From assembly GCF_041928815.1 (NCBI RefSeq), contig NZ_JBHFEI010000001.1:434001-498000 (forward strand): DNA of 64,000 nucleotides, given 5' to 3'. The notes under the pieces are model-generated. The model made no database searches, was not told the origin of the DNA, and saw only the letters and a list, made by a program, of their open reading frames with translations. This document shows positions 9,069 through 17,491 of this stretch, one piece after another. This stretch comes from JBHFEI01 sp041928815. GTDB lineage: Bacteria > Pseudomonadota > Alphaproteobacteria > Rhizobiales > Rhizobiaceae. The number at the start of each line of letters is the position of its first letter. Position 1 is the first letter of the stretch. The translations under genes and the position numbers were made by a program.

Positions 9069-9785
9069 ATGGCAGGACAGGATGCAACGGGACCGGTCGC
9101 GATCGTCACCGGCGGCGGACGCGGCATGGGGGGCGCCATCGCCCGCGAACTTTCGGCCAACGGCTACCGCCTGGCGCTGATGTCGCCCTCAGAGAGCTGC
9201 GAGACGCTGGCGGCGGAACTGGGTGCCGTGGCGAGGCGCGGCAGCACGGAAACGGCCGCCGACATCGAGGCGATCGTCGCGCTCGCCATGGACACCTATG
9301 GCCGCATCGATGCCGTCGTCAATTTCGCCGGCCATCCGCCGAAGGGCGACCTCCTCGACATCTCCGACGAGAACTGGGCGCGCGGCTCGGACATGATGGT
9401 GTTGAGCCTCGTTCGGATGGCGCGGCTGGTGACGCCGATCATGCTGAAACAGGGCAAGGGCGTCTTCCTCAACCTCACCACCTATGCGGCCTTCGAGCCG
9501 TCGCTGGTCTTCCCGGTCTCCTGCGCCTACCGCGCCGCCGCCGGCGCCTTCACGAAGCTTTATTCCGACCGCTACGCCGCCGACAATATCCGCATGAACT
9601 GCCTGCTGCCCGGCTTCATCGACAGCCTCGCCCACAAGCCGGAAACCGCCGACAAGGTGCCGATGAAGCGGATCGGCACGATGGAGGAGATCGCCAAGAC
9701 GGCGGCCTTCCTGCTCTCCGACGGCGCCGGCTATATCACCGGCCAGAACATCCGCGTCGACGGCGGCGTCACCCGGCACGTCTAG
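9069..9785 (+). CDS. SDR family protein lacking the canonical catalytic lysine
   Basis: The 238-residue protein has the classical short-chain dehydrogenase fold: nucleotide-binding TGGGRGMGG at 14-22, NFAG at 85-88 and a C-terminal GQNIRVDGG segment. The active site is unusual. The expected YxxxK reads Y154-R-A-A-A158, so the catalytic lysine is replaced by alanine, and the usual serine about 13 residues before the tyrosine is also absent (LTTYAA). A lysine at 163 is out of register. It may bind NAD(P) but use different chemistry or none. It starts 121 bases from the divergent pxpA gene with a GAGGGAG-type ribosome binding site and precedes the proline-racemase-family gene on the same strand. 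Confidence 0.85.
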   Translation: MAGQDATGPVAIVTGGGRGMGGAIARELSANGYRLALMSPSESCETLAAELGAVARRGSTETAADIEAIVALAMDTYGRIDAVVNFAGHPPKGDLLDISDENWARGSDMMVLSLVRMARLVTPIMLKQGKGVFLNLTTYAAFEPSLVFPVSCAYRAAAGAFTKLYSDRYAADNIRMNCLLPGFIDSLAHKPETADKVPMKRIGTMEEIAKTAAFLLSDGAGYITGQNIRVDGGVTRHV

Positions 9786-9796
9786 AGTTTGTCAGG

Positions 9797-9885
9797 GAAA
9801 CGTGGAACCCGGTTTTCCCGAAAGACAAACGCCATCACAAACAACGAGAGTCTGACGGGTTCAGAATGAACCTGACAGACTCTGA
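9797..9885 (+). repeat. Dispersed intergenic hairpin repeat, copy 1
   Basis: The stretch begins CGTGGAACCCGG and ends in a strong inverted repeat at 9849-9881 (arms AGTCTG..GGTTCA and TGAACC..CAGACT). A second copy with the same order of blocks lies at 45893-45980. It resembles the small mosaic intergenic repeats common in Rhizobiaceae. It fills the gap between the SDR and the next gene, and an ATG at 9866 lies inside the hairpin and should not be used as a start. Confidence 0.7.
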
Positions 9886-9895
9886 GGATAACGCG

Positions 9896-10930
9896 ATGAG
9901 ATGGAAGCGCACGATCCAGCTGCTGGACGTCCACTGCGAAGGCGAGATCGGCCGGGTCGCCATCGGCGGCGTGCCGAAGATCCCCGGCAACAGCGTCGCC
10001 GAGCAGATGCACCACATCAACACGGTCGACGACGGCATCCGCCGCTTCCTCTGCCTCGAGCCGCGCGGCACGCCGCTCGGCTCGGTCAACCTCCTGGTGC
10101 CGCCGAAGCGGCCGGAGGCCGATGCCGGCTTCATCATCCTGCAGGCCGATCAGGCGCATGCCTCCTCCGGCTCCAACTCGATCTGCGTGACGACGGCACT
10201 GCTTGAATCCGGCATGGTGGAGATGAAGGAGCCGGAGACGATCGTCACGCTCGACACCGCTGCCGGCCTCGTGCGCGCGGTCGCGACCTGCCGCGACGGG
10301 CGCTGCGAAAAGGTGACGCTGACCATGGTCCCCTCCTTCGTGCAGGAGCTGGACGTCGTCATCGACACGCCGCACTGGGGCAGGATCACCCTCGACCTTT
10401 GCTATGGCGGCATCTTCTACGCGCTGGTCGATGTCGGCCAGATCGGCACCACCATCGACAAGCCGAACGCGAAAGCGCTGGTCGAGGCGGGCATGGCGAT
10501 CAAGGACATCCTCAACCGGACGATGGAGATCGTCCATCCGGAGATCCCGGAAATCCGCGACGTCGCCTATGTGATGTTCCGCGACCGGGACGAGGACGGC
10601 GCCGTGCGCACCTGCACCACCATGTGGCCCGGCCGCTGCGACCGCTCGCCCTGCGGCACGGGAAGCTCGGCCAATCTCGCGACGCTCTACGCGCGCGGCC
10701 TCGCCAAACCCGGCGACGTCTTCCGCTCGCGCTCGATCATTGGCTCGGAATTCGAGGTGACGCTCGACAGCATGACGACCGTCGCCGGACGACCGGCGGT
10801 CATCCCCAAGGTGACGGGGCGCGGCTGGACCTTCGGCCTGACGCAGGTGGCGCTCGACCCGTTCGACCCGCTGGCGGACGGCTTCGCCATGACGGACACC
10901 TGGGGGCCGCAGGCGGGCGAGATCCGCTGA
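9896..10930 (+). CDS. Proline racemase family enzyme, Ser/Cys type (probable trans-3-hydroxy-L-proline dehydratase or 4-hydroxyproline epimerase)
   Basis: The 344-residue protein belongs to the proline racemase superfamily, which uses two acid/base residues across the substrate. Racemases and 4-hydroxyproline epimerases have two cysteines. Here the first position is serine (S91 in SSGSNS) and the second is cysteine (C253 in SPCGTG). Members with Thr or Ser first include trans-3-hydroxy-L-proline dehydratases, so dehydratase activity is a reasonable guess. Epimerase activity is also reported for Ser/Cys members. The start ATG 9896 has GAGGAT before it and excludes the hairpin repeat. The stop lies 2 bases from the end of the convergent LOG gene. 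Nearby putA suggests a role in using imino acids. Confidence 0.88.
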   Translation: MRWKRTIQLLDVHCEGEIGRVAIGGVPKIPGNSVAEQMHHINTVDDGIRRFLCLEPRGTPLGSVNLLVPPKRPEADAGFIILQADQAHASSGSNSICVTTALLESGMVEMKEPETIVTLDTAAGLVRAVATCRDGRCEKVTLTMVPSFVQELDVVIDTPHWGRITLDLCYGGIFYALVDVGQIGTTIDKPNAKALVEAGMAIKDILNRTMEIVHPEIPEIRDVAYVMFRDRDEDGAVRTCTTMWPGRCDRSPCGTGSSANLATLYARGLAKPGDVFRSRSIIGSEFEVTLDSMTTVAGRPAVIPKVTGRGWTFGLTQVALDPFDPLADGFAMTDTWGPQAGEIR

Positions 10931-10932
10931 AT

Positions 10933-11832
10933 TCAGCGTTCCCCGGTCGAAACGGGGACGGCGGCCGGATCGACCTTGGCGTAGAACTCCGAGATGATCG
11001 ACCAGGCCGCGTCCGCCGTGTCGACGAAACGGATCAGATTGACGTCCTCCGGCGCGATCGTGCCGAAGGCGGCAAGCGCGTCGAAATCGACGATGCCGCG
11101 CCAGAAGGCCTCGCCGAAGAGGATAAGCGGCACCAGCGCCATCCGCCCCGTCTGCATCAGCGTGATCGTCTCGAAGAGTTCGTCGAGCGTGCCGAAACCG
11201 CCGGGAAACACGGTGACCGCCTTCGCCCGCAGCAGGAAATGCATCTTGCGCACGGCGAAATAGTGGAAGTTGAAGCTCAGGTCGGGCGTGACGAAGGGGT
11301 TCGGCGCCTGCTCGTGCGGCAGCACGATGTTGAGCCCGATCGAGGGCGCACCGACATCGGCGGCGCCCCGGTTGCCGGCCTCCATCACCCCCGGCCCGCC
11401 GCCGGTGACGACGACATATTCGCTGAAGCCGGAAAGACGGGCATGTTCCGAACAGAGCCGGGCGAACTTTCGGGCCTCCTCGTAATAGACCGAGGCGTCC
11501 ATCAGGTTCCTGCGCTGCGTCTCGTTCTTCGCCGCCCAGGCGTCCTTGCCGGGTTCCGGAATGCGGGCGCCGCCGAACATGACGACGGTCGACTTGATGC
11601 CGTGCTCGGCGAGCATCATCTCGGTCTTTAAAAGTTCGAGCTGGAGACGGATCGGCCGCAACTCTTCGCGGCAGAGGAACTCCTCGTCGGTATAGGCGAG
11701 CCGGTAGCTCGGCGACACCGACTGCGGCGTCGGCGGCACGCCGGCGGCGCGGTTGCGGTCGTGCTCGCTGGTGGCGAGCGCATCCCAGACCCCGTCCTTG
11801 CGCCTCAGGTTCCGCTTCTTCATCCGTGCCAT
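10933..11832 (-). CDS. LOG family protein (TIGR00730 type)
   Basis: The roughly 299-residue protein has the LOG signature PGGFGTLDE together with an upstream GGGPGVMEAGNRGA nucleotide-binding loop. LOG proteins hydrolyse nucleoside monophosphates (cytokinin riboside 5'-monophosphate or AMP) to base and ribose 5-phosphate. Older annotations call them lysine decarboxylases, which is wrong. Members of this length, with a basic N-terminal extension of about 80 residues before the Rossmann core, are common in Alphaproteobacteria and their natural substrate is unknown. ATG 11832 (GGAAAG upstream) or ATG 11823 could be the start. It is divergent from dapD across 98 bases. Confidence 0.87.
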   Translation of the reverse strand: MARMKKRNLRRKDGVWDALATSEHDRNRAAGVPPTPQSVSPSYRLAYTDEEFLCREELRPIRLQLELLKTEMMLAEHGIKSTVVMFGGARIPEPGKDAWAAKNETQRRNLMDASVYYEEARKFARLCSEHARLSGFSEYVVVTGGGPGVMEAGNRGAADVGAPSIGLNIVLPHEQAPNPFVTPDLSFNFHYFAVRKMHFLLRAKAVTVFPGGFGTLDELFETITLMQTGRMALVPLILFGEAFWRGIVDFDALAAFGTIAPEDVNLIRFVDTADAAWSIISEFYAKVDPAAVPVSTGER

Positions 11833-11930
11833 CGCGTCCAACTTTCCCGGTGCCCCGAAAGCCTCTTCAACTTTGCGGGCCTATGCTCTACAGGGGTGAA
11901 ACGATAGAGGCCGAAGTTTAAGGAATTCCG

Positions 11931-12785
11931 ATGACGAGCCATGATCTCTCCAGCCTGTCGCAGACGATCGAGACCGCCTTCGACACCCGCGACGCGGTCA
12001 ATGTCTCGACCCGGGGCGAGGTGCGCGACGCGGTCGAGACCGCGCTGAACCTGCTCGACAGCGGCAAGGCGCGCGTTGCCGAGAGAGGCGCCGACGGCAG
12101 CTGGACGGTTCATCAGTGGCTGAAGAAGGCCGTCCTCCTGTCCTTCCGCCTCAACCCGATGGAGATCGTCAAGGGCGGCCCCGGCGACGCGTCCTGGTGG
12201 GACAAGGTGCCCTCGAAGTTCGACGGCTGGAGCACCAACGAGTTCGAGCGCGCCGGCTTCCGCGCCGTTCCGGGCGCGATCGTCCGCCGCTCGGCCTTCA
12301 TCGCGCCGAACGCGATCCTGATGCCGTCCTTCGTCAATCTCGGCGCCCATGTCGGCGAGGGGACGATGGTCGACACCTGGGCGACCGTCGGCTCCTGCGC
12401 CCAGATCGGCGCCCATGTGCACCTCTCCGGCGGCGTCGGCATCGGCGGCGTCCTGGAGCCGATGCAGGCAGGACCGACGATCATCGAGGACAACTGCTTC
12501 ATCGGCGCCCGCTCGGAGGTCGTCGAGGGCTGCATCGTGCGCGAGGGCTCGGTGCTCGGCATGGGCGTCTTCATCGGCAAGTCGACCAGGATCGTCGACC
12601 GCGCCACCGGCGAGATCACCTATGGCGAGGTGCCCCCCTATTCCGTCGTCGTCGCAGGCTCCCTGCCCGGCAAGCCCTTCCCGAACGGCGAGCCGGGACC
12701 GAGCCTCTATTGCGCCGTCATCGTCAAGCGCGTCGACGAGAAGACGCGCTCGAAGACCGGCATCAACGAGCTGCTGCGGGACTGA
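11931..12785 (+). CDS. dapD: 2,3,4,5-tetrahydropyridine-2,6-dicarboxylate N-succinyltransferase
   Basis: DapD transfers succinyl from succinyl-CoA to tetrahydrodipicolinate in the succinylase branch of lysine and meso-diaminopimelate synthesis. The 284-residue length is exactly typical. A helical N-terminal part of about 100 residues is followed by hexapeptide repeats forming a left-handed beta-helix (for example NLGAHVGEGTMVDTWATVG and GGVGIGGVLEP). The start ATG is preceded by AAGGAA. dapE follows two genes later on the same strand, so both succinyl-branch enzymes probably share a transcript. Confidence 0.97.
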   Translation: MTSHDLSSLSQTIETAFDTRDAVNVSTRGEVRDAVETALNLLDSGKARVAERGADGSWTVHQWLKKAVLLSFRLNPMEIVKGGPGDASWWDKVPSKFDGWSTNEFERAGFRAVPGAIVRRSAFIAPNAILMPSFVNLGAHVGEGTMVDTWATVGSCAQIGAHVHLSGGVGIGGVLEPMQAGPTIIEDNCFIGARSEVVEGCIVREGSVLGMGVFIGKSTRIVDRATGEITYGEVPPYSVVVAGSLPGKPFPNGEPGPSLYCAVIVKRVDEKTRSKTGINELLRD

Positions 12786-12816
12786 CGGCGTGGCGGCGGG
12801 GCCCGGATCGGCGGAG

Positions 12817-13140
12817 ATGCTCCGCCTGTTCTTCCACCCCGCCGGGCGCATCGGCCGCCAGCTCTTCACGCTCCTGTGGCTGTTCTGGCTGGCGGTGCTC
12901 TTCGCCAATGTCGCCCTCGTCGCCGCCAACGAGGCGAACGAGGTGCGGCTCGTCGGCTACACGCTGCTGCTCTTCGTCACCTCGCTCGCCGGCACCGCCT
13001 CGCTTCTGACCGCGACGCTGAAGCGCCTGCGCGATGTCGGCCTGCCGCCCGTGCTTCTCATCGCGCTCTTCATCCCCGTGGCGGCGCCGCTTCTCGTCGG
13101 CACCCTCTGCCTCTGGCCCGGACGGCCGGAGGACGGCTGA
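12817..13140 (+). CDS. DUF805 family small membrane protein
   Basis: The 107-residue protein begins MLRLFFHPAGRIGRQLF, close to the usual DUF805 opening, and contains two or three hydrophobic segments (around residues 15-40, 43-60 and 75-95) with KRLRDVGLP between them, the family's conserved loop. DUF805 proteins are inner-membrane proteins of unknown function. ATG 12817 is chosen because it fits the family N-terminus; an in-frame GTG at 12790 is possible. It lies between dapD and dapE in the same direction and is probably co-transcribed. Confidence 0.75.
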   Translation: MLRLFFHPAGRIGRQLFTLLWLFWLAVLFANVALVAANEANEVRLVGYTLLLFVTSLAGTASLLTATLKRLRDVGLPPVLLIALFIPVAAPLLVGTLCLWPGRPEDG

Positions 13141-13212
13141 CACGGCCGAGGCCGCGTGACACCGGGCCGGCGATCGGCTACACCTCGAAAACACCATGAT
13201 GGCCTGCCCCCG

Positions 13213-14409
13213 ATGACCCGAACCGATCCCGCCGACATCCTCGCCCGCCTGATCCGCTGCCCGTCCGTCACGCCCGCCGAGGGCGGCGCGCTCGCGGTGC
13301 TCGCCGAGGTGCTGGAACCGCTCGGCTTCTCCGTCGCGCGGATGACGGCCTCGGAGGAAGGCACGCCCGACATCGAGAACCTCTACGCCCGGCTCGGGAC
13401 GGAGGGGCCGCACCTGATGTTCGCCGGCCACACCGACGTCGTGCCGCCCGGCAATGTCGAACGCTGGACGCATGATCCCTTCGCCGCCACGATCGCCGAC
13501 GGGCAGATGTACGGGCGCGGCGCGGTCGACATGAAGGGGGGCATCGCCTGCTTCGCCGCCGCCGTCGCCCGCCATGTCGAGAGGCACGGGCCGCCGCCGG
13601 GATCGATCTCCTTCCTGATCACCGGCGACGAGGAAGGCCCCGCCGTCAACGGCACCGTCAAGCTCCTCGAATGGGCGGCGGAAAAGGGCGAGCGCTGGGA
13701 TGCGGCGCTCGTCGGCGAGCCAACCAATCCGGCGGCGCTTGGCGACATGATCAAGACCGGCCGGCGCGGCTCGCTCTCCGGTCGCATCACGGTCGAGGGC
13801 ATCCAGGGCCATGCCGCCTATCCGCATCTCGCCGACAATCCGGTGCGCGGCATCCTGCAACTGACGCAGGCGCTGATGCATCCGCCCTTCGATGCGGGCA
13901 CGGCCGATTTCCAACCCTCCAACCTGGAGGTGACGACGATCGACACCGGCAATCCGGCCGTCAACGTCATCCCGGCCAAGGCGACCGCCGCCTTCAACAT
14001 CCGCTTCAACGACAGCTGGACCGCCGACAGCCTGAAGGCGGAGATCCTGTCGCGCCTCGAGCGGGCGGCGGCCGAGGGAAGCCTTAGGCCCGGCCGGAAG
14101 CCGGTCGACTGGGCGATCGCCTGGAGCGAGCGGCCGAGCCATGTCTTCCTCACCCGCAACGATGCGCTGACCGCATCGCTCTCCGGCGCAATCGAGGCGG
14201 TGACCGGCCGCGTGCCGGCGCTGTCGACCACCGGCGGCACCTCGGATGCGCGCTTCATCAAGGATTACTGCCCGGTGGTCGAGTTCGGCCTGGTCGGCCA
14301 GACCATGCACATGGTCGACGAGCGCGTCGCGCTTGCCGATCTGGAAACGCTGACGGCGATCTACGAGGCCTTCCTTCAGCGCTGGTTCGGTGTTCATGCC
14401 GCAGATTGA
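13213..14409 (+). CDS. dapE: Succinyl-diaminopimelate desuccinylase
   Basis: DapE is a di-zinc M20 hydrolase that removes succinate from N-succinyl-LL-diaminopimelate, the step before diaminopimelate epimerisation. The 398-residue protein shows metal ligands at H73 with D75 (AGHTDVVPPG), D106 (GRGAVDMKGG) and the catalytic glutamate in TGDEEGP near 138-144, and the C-terminal GGTSDARF and QTMHMVDE segments. The start ATG 13213 gives the family-typical N-terminus, while an upstream in-frame ATG at 13156 adds 19 unlikely residues. The stop overlaps the next gene by 14 bases. Confidence 0.96.
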   Translation: MTRTDPADILARLIRCPSVTPAEGGALAVLAEVLEPLGFSVARMTASEEGTPDIENLYARLGTEGPHLMFAGHTDVVPPGNVERWTHDPFAATIADGQMYGRGAVDMKGGIACFAAAVARHVERHGPPPGSISFLITGDEEGPAVNGTVKLLEWAAEKGERWDAALVGEPTNPAALGDMIKTGRRGSLSGRITVEGIQGHAAYPHLADNPVRGILQLTQALMHPPFDAGTADFQPSNLEVTTIDTGNPAVNVIPAKATAAFNIRFNDSWTADSLKAEILSRLERAAAEGSLRPGRKPVDWAIAWSERPSHVFLTRNDALTASLSGAIEAVTGRVPALSTTGGTSDARFIKDYCPVVEFGLVGQTMHMVDERVALADLETLTAIYEAFLQRWFGVHAAD

Positions 14410-14992
14410 CAGCGTGCTGGACTATTGCCGGGGGCTCTGGCAGCTGATCCTCGCCGACGAGCGCGGCTTCGAGAGGCTCGACATGACGGCGCTCGGCGTC
14501 TGGCGCTCGTTCCTCGCCTTCCTCTGGTGCCTGCCGGCCTCGGCGGTCGGCTGGGCATCCTGGCGGATGTATTATCTCGACGGCATGCCGTCCGGGGCCG
14601 TCACCGGTCCGCTTTTCTTCGCAAAACTTCTTCTGATCGACCTGTCCGTATGGCTGCTGCCGCTGCTGCTGACCGGACTTTTGTCGCTGCTCCTGGACTT
14701 TTCCGCCGCCTTCGGCGCCATCGTCATCACCACCAACTGGCTGATGGTCCCCCTTTCCTATGCCATTGCTGTGCCGACCGCCGTGGCGCTGGTCATTCCG
14801 CCGACAGAGCCGCTCGCGGCCCTTCTGTCGCTTGTCGTCCTGGCCGGCTCCTGTGCCGCCCTGTTCCGGCTGATGCGGACGGTCACGGGCGGTCAGACAC
14901 TTCTTGCAGCTGCGATCACGATCGTCTTCGTCGTCCCTCCGCTGATGCTTGTCTCGCTCCTGCGCGGCTGGCTCGGCGTGATGCCGGGCTGA
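14396..14992 (+). CDS. Integral membrane protein of unknown function
   Basis: The 198-residue protein has about five hydrophobic segments (roughly residues 30-52, 66-95, 100-132, 138-155 and 165-190) and few charged residues outside the first 30, so it should be an inner-membrane protein. I do not recognise a named family. It overlaps the dapE stop by 14 bases, so it is probably translationally coupled to dapE and part of the dapD-dapE transcript. ATG 14396 is chosen over a GTG two codons upstream. Confidence 0.8.
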   Translation: MPQIDSVLDYCRGLWQLILADERGFERLDMTALGVWRSFLAFLWCLPASAVGWASWRMYYLDGMPSGAVTGPLFFAKLLLIDLSVWLLPLLLTGLLSLLLDFSAAFGAIVITTNWLMVPLSYAIAVPTAVALVIPPTEPLAALLSLVVLAGSCAALFRLMRTVTGGQTLLAAAITIVFVVPPLMLVSLLRGWLGVMPG

Positions 14993-15002
14993 CGGCCGAT
15001 CC

Positions 15003-15746
15003 TCAGTAGTCGACCTGCAGGAAATAGAGGCCGCAGGGCGGCGCCACGGGTCCGCAGGCCTTGCGGTCACGCGCCGCAAGGGCGGCGCGCACGTCGTCCG
15101 CCGTCCACTTGCCCTGCCCGACGAGCTTCAGCGTTCCGGCGAAGGAACGAATCTGGTTGTGCAGGAAGCTCTGGGCCGAGGCGCGGATCTCGATCAGGTC
15201 GCCGCTGCGGCCGACATCCAGCCGGTCAAGCGTGCGCACCGGGCTTGCCGCTTGGCAATGCGCGGAGCGGAACGTCGTGAAGTCATGGTGGCCGACGAGC
15301 ACCTGGGCGGCGGCATGCATCGCCTCCGCATCCATCGGCTGCGCCACCCACCAGGCACGGTCGCGCTCGACGGTGAGCGGCGCGGGGCGCGACAGGATGC
15401 GATAGAGATAGTGGCGGCGCAGGGCCGAGAAACGCGCATCGAAATCGGGCGCGGCTTCCGCGGCATCGACGATCGCCACCCGTTCGCCGGCCTGCATGAG
15501 ATGGGCGTTCAGCGCGTTGCGCAGCGTCTCCGGCTTCCAGGCCCGGGAAAGGTCGAGATGGGCGACCTGCCCGAGCGCATGCACGCCGGAATCGGTGCGG
15601 CCGGCGCCGCGCAGCGACACGGTTTCGCCGGTCAGCGCGAGCACCGCCGCCTCGATCGCGCCCTGCACGGAGGCGCCGTTGGTCTGGCGCTGCCAGCCGA
15701 CATAGTCCGTGCCGTCATATTCGACGGTCAGGCGGAAGCGGGGCAT
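15003..15746 (-). CDS. truA: tRNA pseudouridine(38-40) synthase
   Basis: TruA converts uridines 38-40 in the anticodon stem-loop of many tRNAs to pseudouridine. The 247-residue length is standard. The catalytic aspartate is D52 in GRTDSGVHALGQ, and the N-terminal VEYDGTDYVGWQRQ motif is intact. The start ATG begins directly after the fmt stop codon with no gap, so truA is the third gene of a def-fmt-truA unit. It converges on the dapE-linked membrane protein gene with a gap of 10 bases. Confidence 0.97.
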   Translation of the reverse strand: MPRFRLTVEYDGTDYVGWQRQTNGASVQGAIEAAVLALTGETVSLRGAGRTDSGVHALGQVAHLDLSRAWKPETLRNALNAHLMQAGERVAIVDAAEAAPDFDARFSALRRHYLYRILSRPAPLTVERDRAWWVAQPMDAEAMHAAAQVLVGHHDFTTFRSAHCQAASPVRTLDRLDVGRSGDLIEIRASAQSFLHNQIRSFAGTLKLVGQGKWTADDVRAALAARDRKACGPVAPPCGLYFLQVDY

Positions 15747-16685
15747 TCAGGCGAGCCTCGTGCCGGGCGCGACCGGCGTGCCGCGCAGGAAATCACCGGC
15801 CGCGAGTGCCTTGCCGCCCGCCTTCTGCAGCGTCAGCAGGCGAACCGCACCGGCACCGCAGGCAACGACCAGCCCCTCGCCGGGCAGCACCGCGCCCGCA
15901 ACGCCGTCACCCTCCGCACGCGCGGAGCGGAGCACCTTGACGCGTTCGGCGCGGCCATGAACAGTGAGCTCGAACCAGGCGCCCGGCGAAGGCGACAGGC
16001 CGCGAATGTGATTGTGGACCTCGGCGGCGGAGCGGGAAAAGTCGATCCGCGTCTCGTCCTTGCCGATCTTGGCGGCATAGAGCACACCCTCCTCCGGCTG
16101 GGGGGTGAGCGGCAGGTCGCCCGCCGCGAGCTTTTCCATCGCCTCGCGCAGCAGCGTCGCCCCGGCCTGCATCAGCCGGTCGTGCAGGTCGCCGGCGGTC
16201 ATGTCGGCCGAAATCGGCACGACCCGCGTCAACGCGACCGGGCCGGTGTCGAGCCCCTTGTCCATCTTCATCACCATCATGCCGGTCTCGGCATCGCCGG
16301 CCATGATCGCGCGCTGGATCGGTGCCGCACCGCGCCAGCGCGGCAGCAGCGAGGCGTGGCCGTTGTAGCAGCCGAGGCGGGTGCCGTTCAGGATCGCCTC
16401 GGGCAAGAGCAGGCCGTAGGCGACGACGACCGCGACATCCGCATCGAGGTCGCGGAAGGCGGCACGGTCCGCCTCATCACGGAAATTGACCGGCGTCAGC
16501 ACGGGAATGCCGAGCAGCTCGGCGGCCTGGTGCACCGGCGACTTGGTGAGGTCCAGGCCGCGCCGCCCGGCAGGACGCGGCGGCTGGGTGTAGACCGCCA
16601 CGACCTTGTGGCCGGCCTCGACCAGGGCGGCGAGCGACGGCACGGAAAAGGCCGGCGTACCCATGAAGATGATCCTCAGCGCCAT
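15747..16685 (-). CDS. fmt: Methionyl-tRNA formyltransferase
   Basis: Fmt formylates initiator Met-tRNA using 10-formyltetrahydrofolate. The 312-residue protein has the N-terminal FMGTPAFSVP motif and the catalytic block NGHASLLPRWRGAAPIQRAI (Asn and His of the active site), with the aspartate in AETGMMVMKMD. A C-terminal OB-like tRNA-binding domain follows. It is placed between def, which removes the formyl group it adds, and truA. The 152-base gap to def contains a folded repeat. Confidence 0.97.
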   Translation of the reverse strand: MALRIIFMGTPAFSVPSLAALVEAGHKVVAVYTQPPRPAGRRGLDLTKSPVHQAAELLGIPVLTPVNFRDEADRAAFRDLDADVAVVVAYGLLLPEAILNGTRLGCYNGHASLLPRWRGAAPIQRAIMAGDAETGMMVMKMDKGLDTGPVALTRVVPISADMTAGDLHDRLMQAGATLLREAMEKLAAGDLPLTPQPEEGVLYAAKIGKDETRIDFSRSAAEVHNHIRGLSPSPGAWFELTVHGRAERVKVLRSARAEGDGVAGAVLPGEGLVVACGAGAVRLLTLQKAGGKALAAGDFLRGTPVAPGTRLA

Positions 16686-16734
16686 CGTCGACGGCCTCCC
16701 GCTTCGATTGCCCGTATGGGGCAGGCCTCAAGCG

Positions 16735-16833
16735 CCTGAAGCGTGTCGCGATCTTTCAGATCCGCTCGCCCGCTTCAGGTCTTTGTTTTTACCAATGTCT
16801 TTTGGCAAGACCGCTGCGCCGCTTTGCGAAACA
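16735..16833. repeat. Folded intergenic repeat between def and fmt
   Basis: The segment has an inverted repeat CCTGAAGCG (16735-16743) / CGCTTCAGG (16771-16779), then GTCTTTGTTTTTACC and a second weaker palindromic half. From memory this matches a dispersed element found in many Rhizobiaceae intergenic regions. It lies right after the def stop and may end or attenuate transcription into fmt. Only one copy is present in this window. Confidence 0.55.
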
Positions 16834-16837
16834 CGCG

Positions 16838-17347
16838 TTAGCGGGCGCGGGCCGCCTTGGTGAACTTGCGGACCACCATGTCGCGCTTCAGCCGCGAGAT
16901 ATGGTCGATGAACAGGACGCCGTTCAGATGGTCGATCTCGTGCTGGAGGCAGGTCGCGAGCAGGCCGTCGGCCTCGACGCTGTGTTCGGCCCCCGTCTCG
17001 TCGAGATAGCGCAGGGTGATGCCGGCCGGGCGCTCCACCTCGGCATAATAGTCGGGGATCGACAGGCAGCCTTCCTCGTAGACGGAGCGGGCATCGGTCG
17101 TTGACAGGATCTCCGGATTGATGAAGACCTGCGGCGCCTTCGGCTCGCCTTCCTTGGCAAGGTCGATCACCAGCAGGCGCCGGGGCACGCCGACCTGGAT
17201 CGCCGCGAGCCCGATGCCGGGCGCGTCGTACATCGTCTCCAGCATGTCGGCGGCGAGCGCCTTCACCTCCGCGTCGATCCGCTCGACGGGAGCGGACACC
17301 TGGCGCAGCACGGGATCGGGAAGGATGATGAGCGGCTTGATCGTCAT
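16838..17347 (-). CDS. def: Peptide deformylase
   Basis: Def removes the N-formyl group from nascent proteins. The 169-residue protein shows all three metal-site motifs: GIGLAAIQVG, EEGCLSIP and QHEIDHLNG (Cys plus two His bind the metal, Glu is catalytic). The start ATG at 17347 gives MTIKPLIILPDPVLR, the usual opening. It is the first gene of a def-fmt-truA series on the minus strand and is divergent from rmuC across 144 bases. Confidence 0.97.
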   Translation of the reverse strand: MTIKPLIILPDPVLRQVSAPVERIDAEVKALAADMLETMYDAPGIGLAAIQVGVPRRLLVIDLAKEGEPKAPQVFINPEILSTTDARSVYEEGCLSIPDYYAEVERPAGITLRYLDETGAEHSVEADGLLATCLQHEIDHLNGVLFIDHISRLKRDMVVRKFTKAARAR

Positions 17348-17491
17348 TCCGGCTCCTTAGCCGATCTCGCCGCGCGTGGGAATTCGCAACCGCGGCTTTT
17401 TTTGCCGCTCACGGGCGCACGTCCTGCGACCCGCCACGGATGTTCATGGTTTGATCTCGATTTTCCCGTCGAAGACTGCTAGGCTCGTCTC

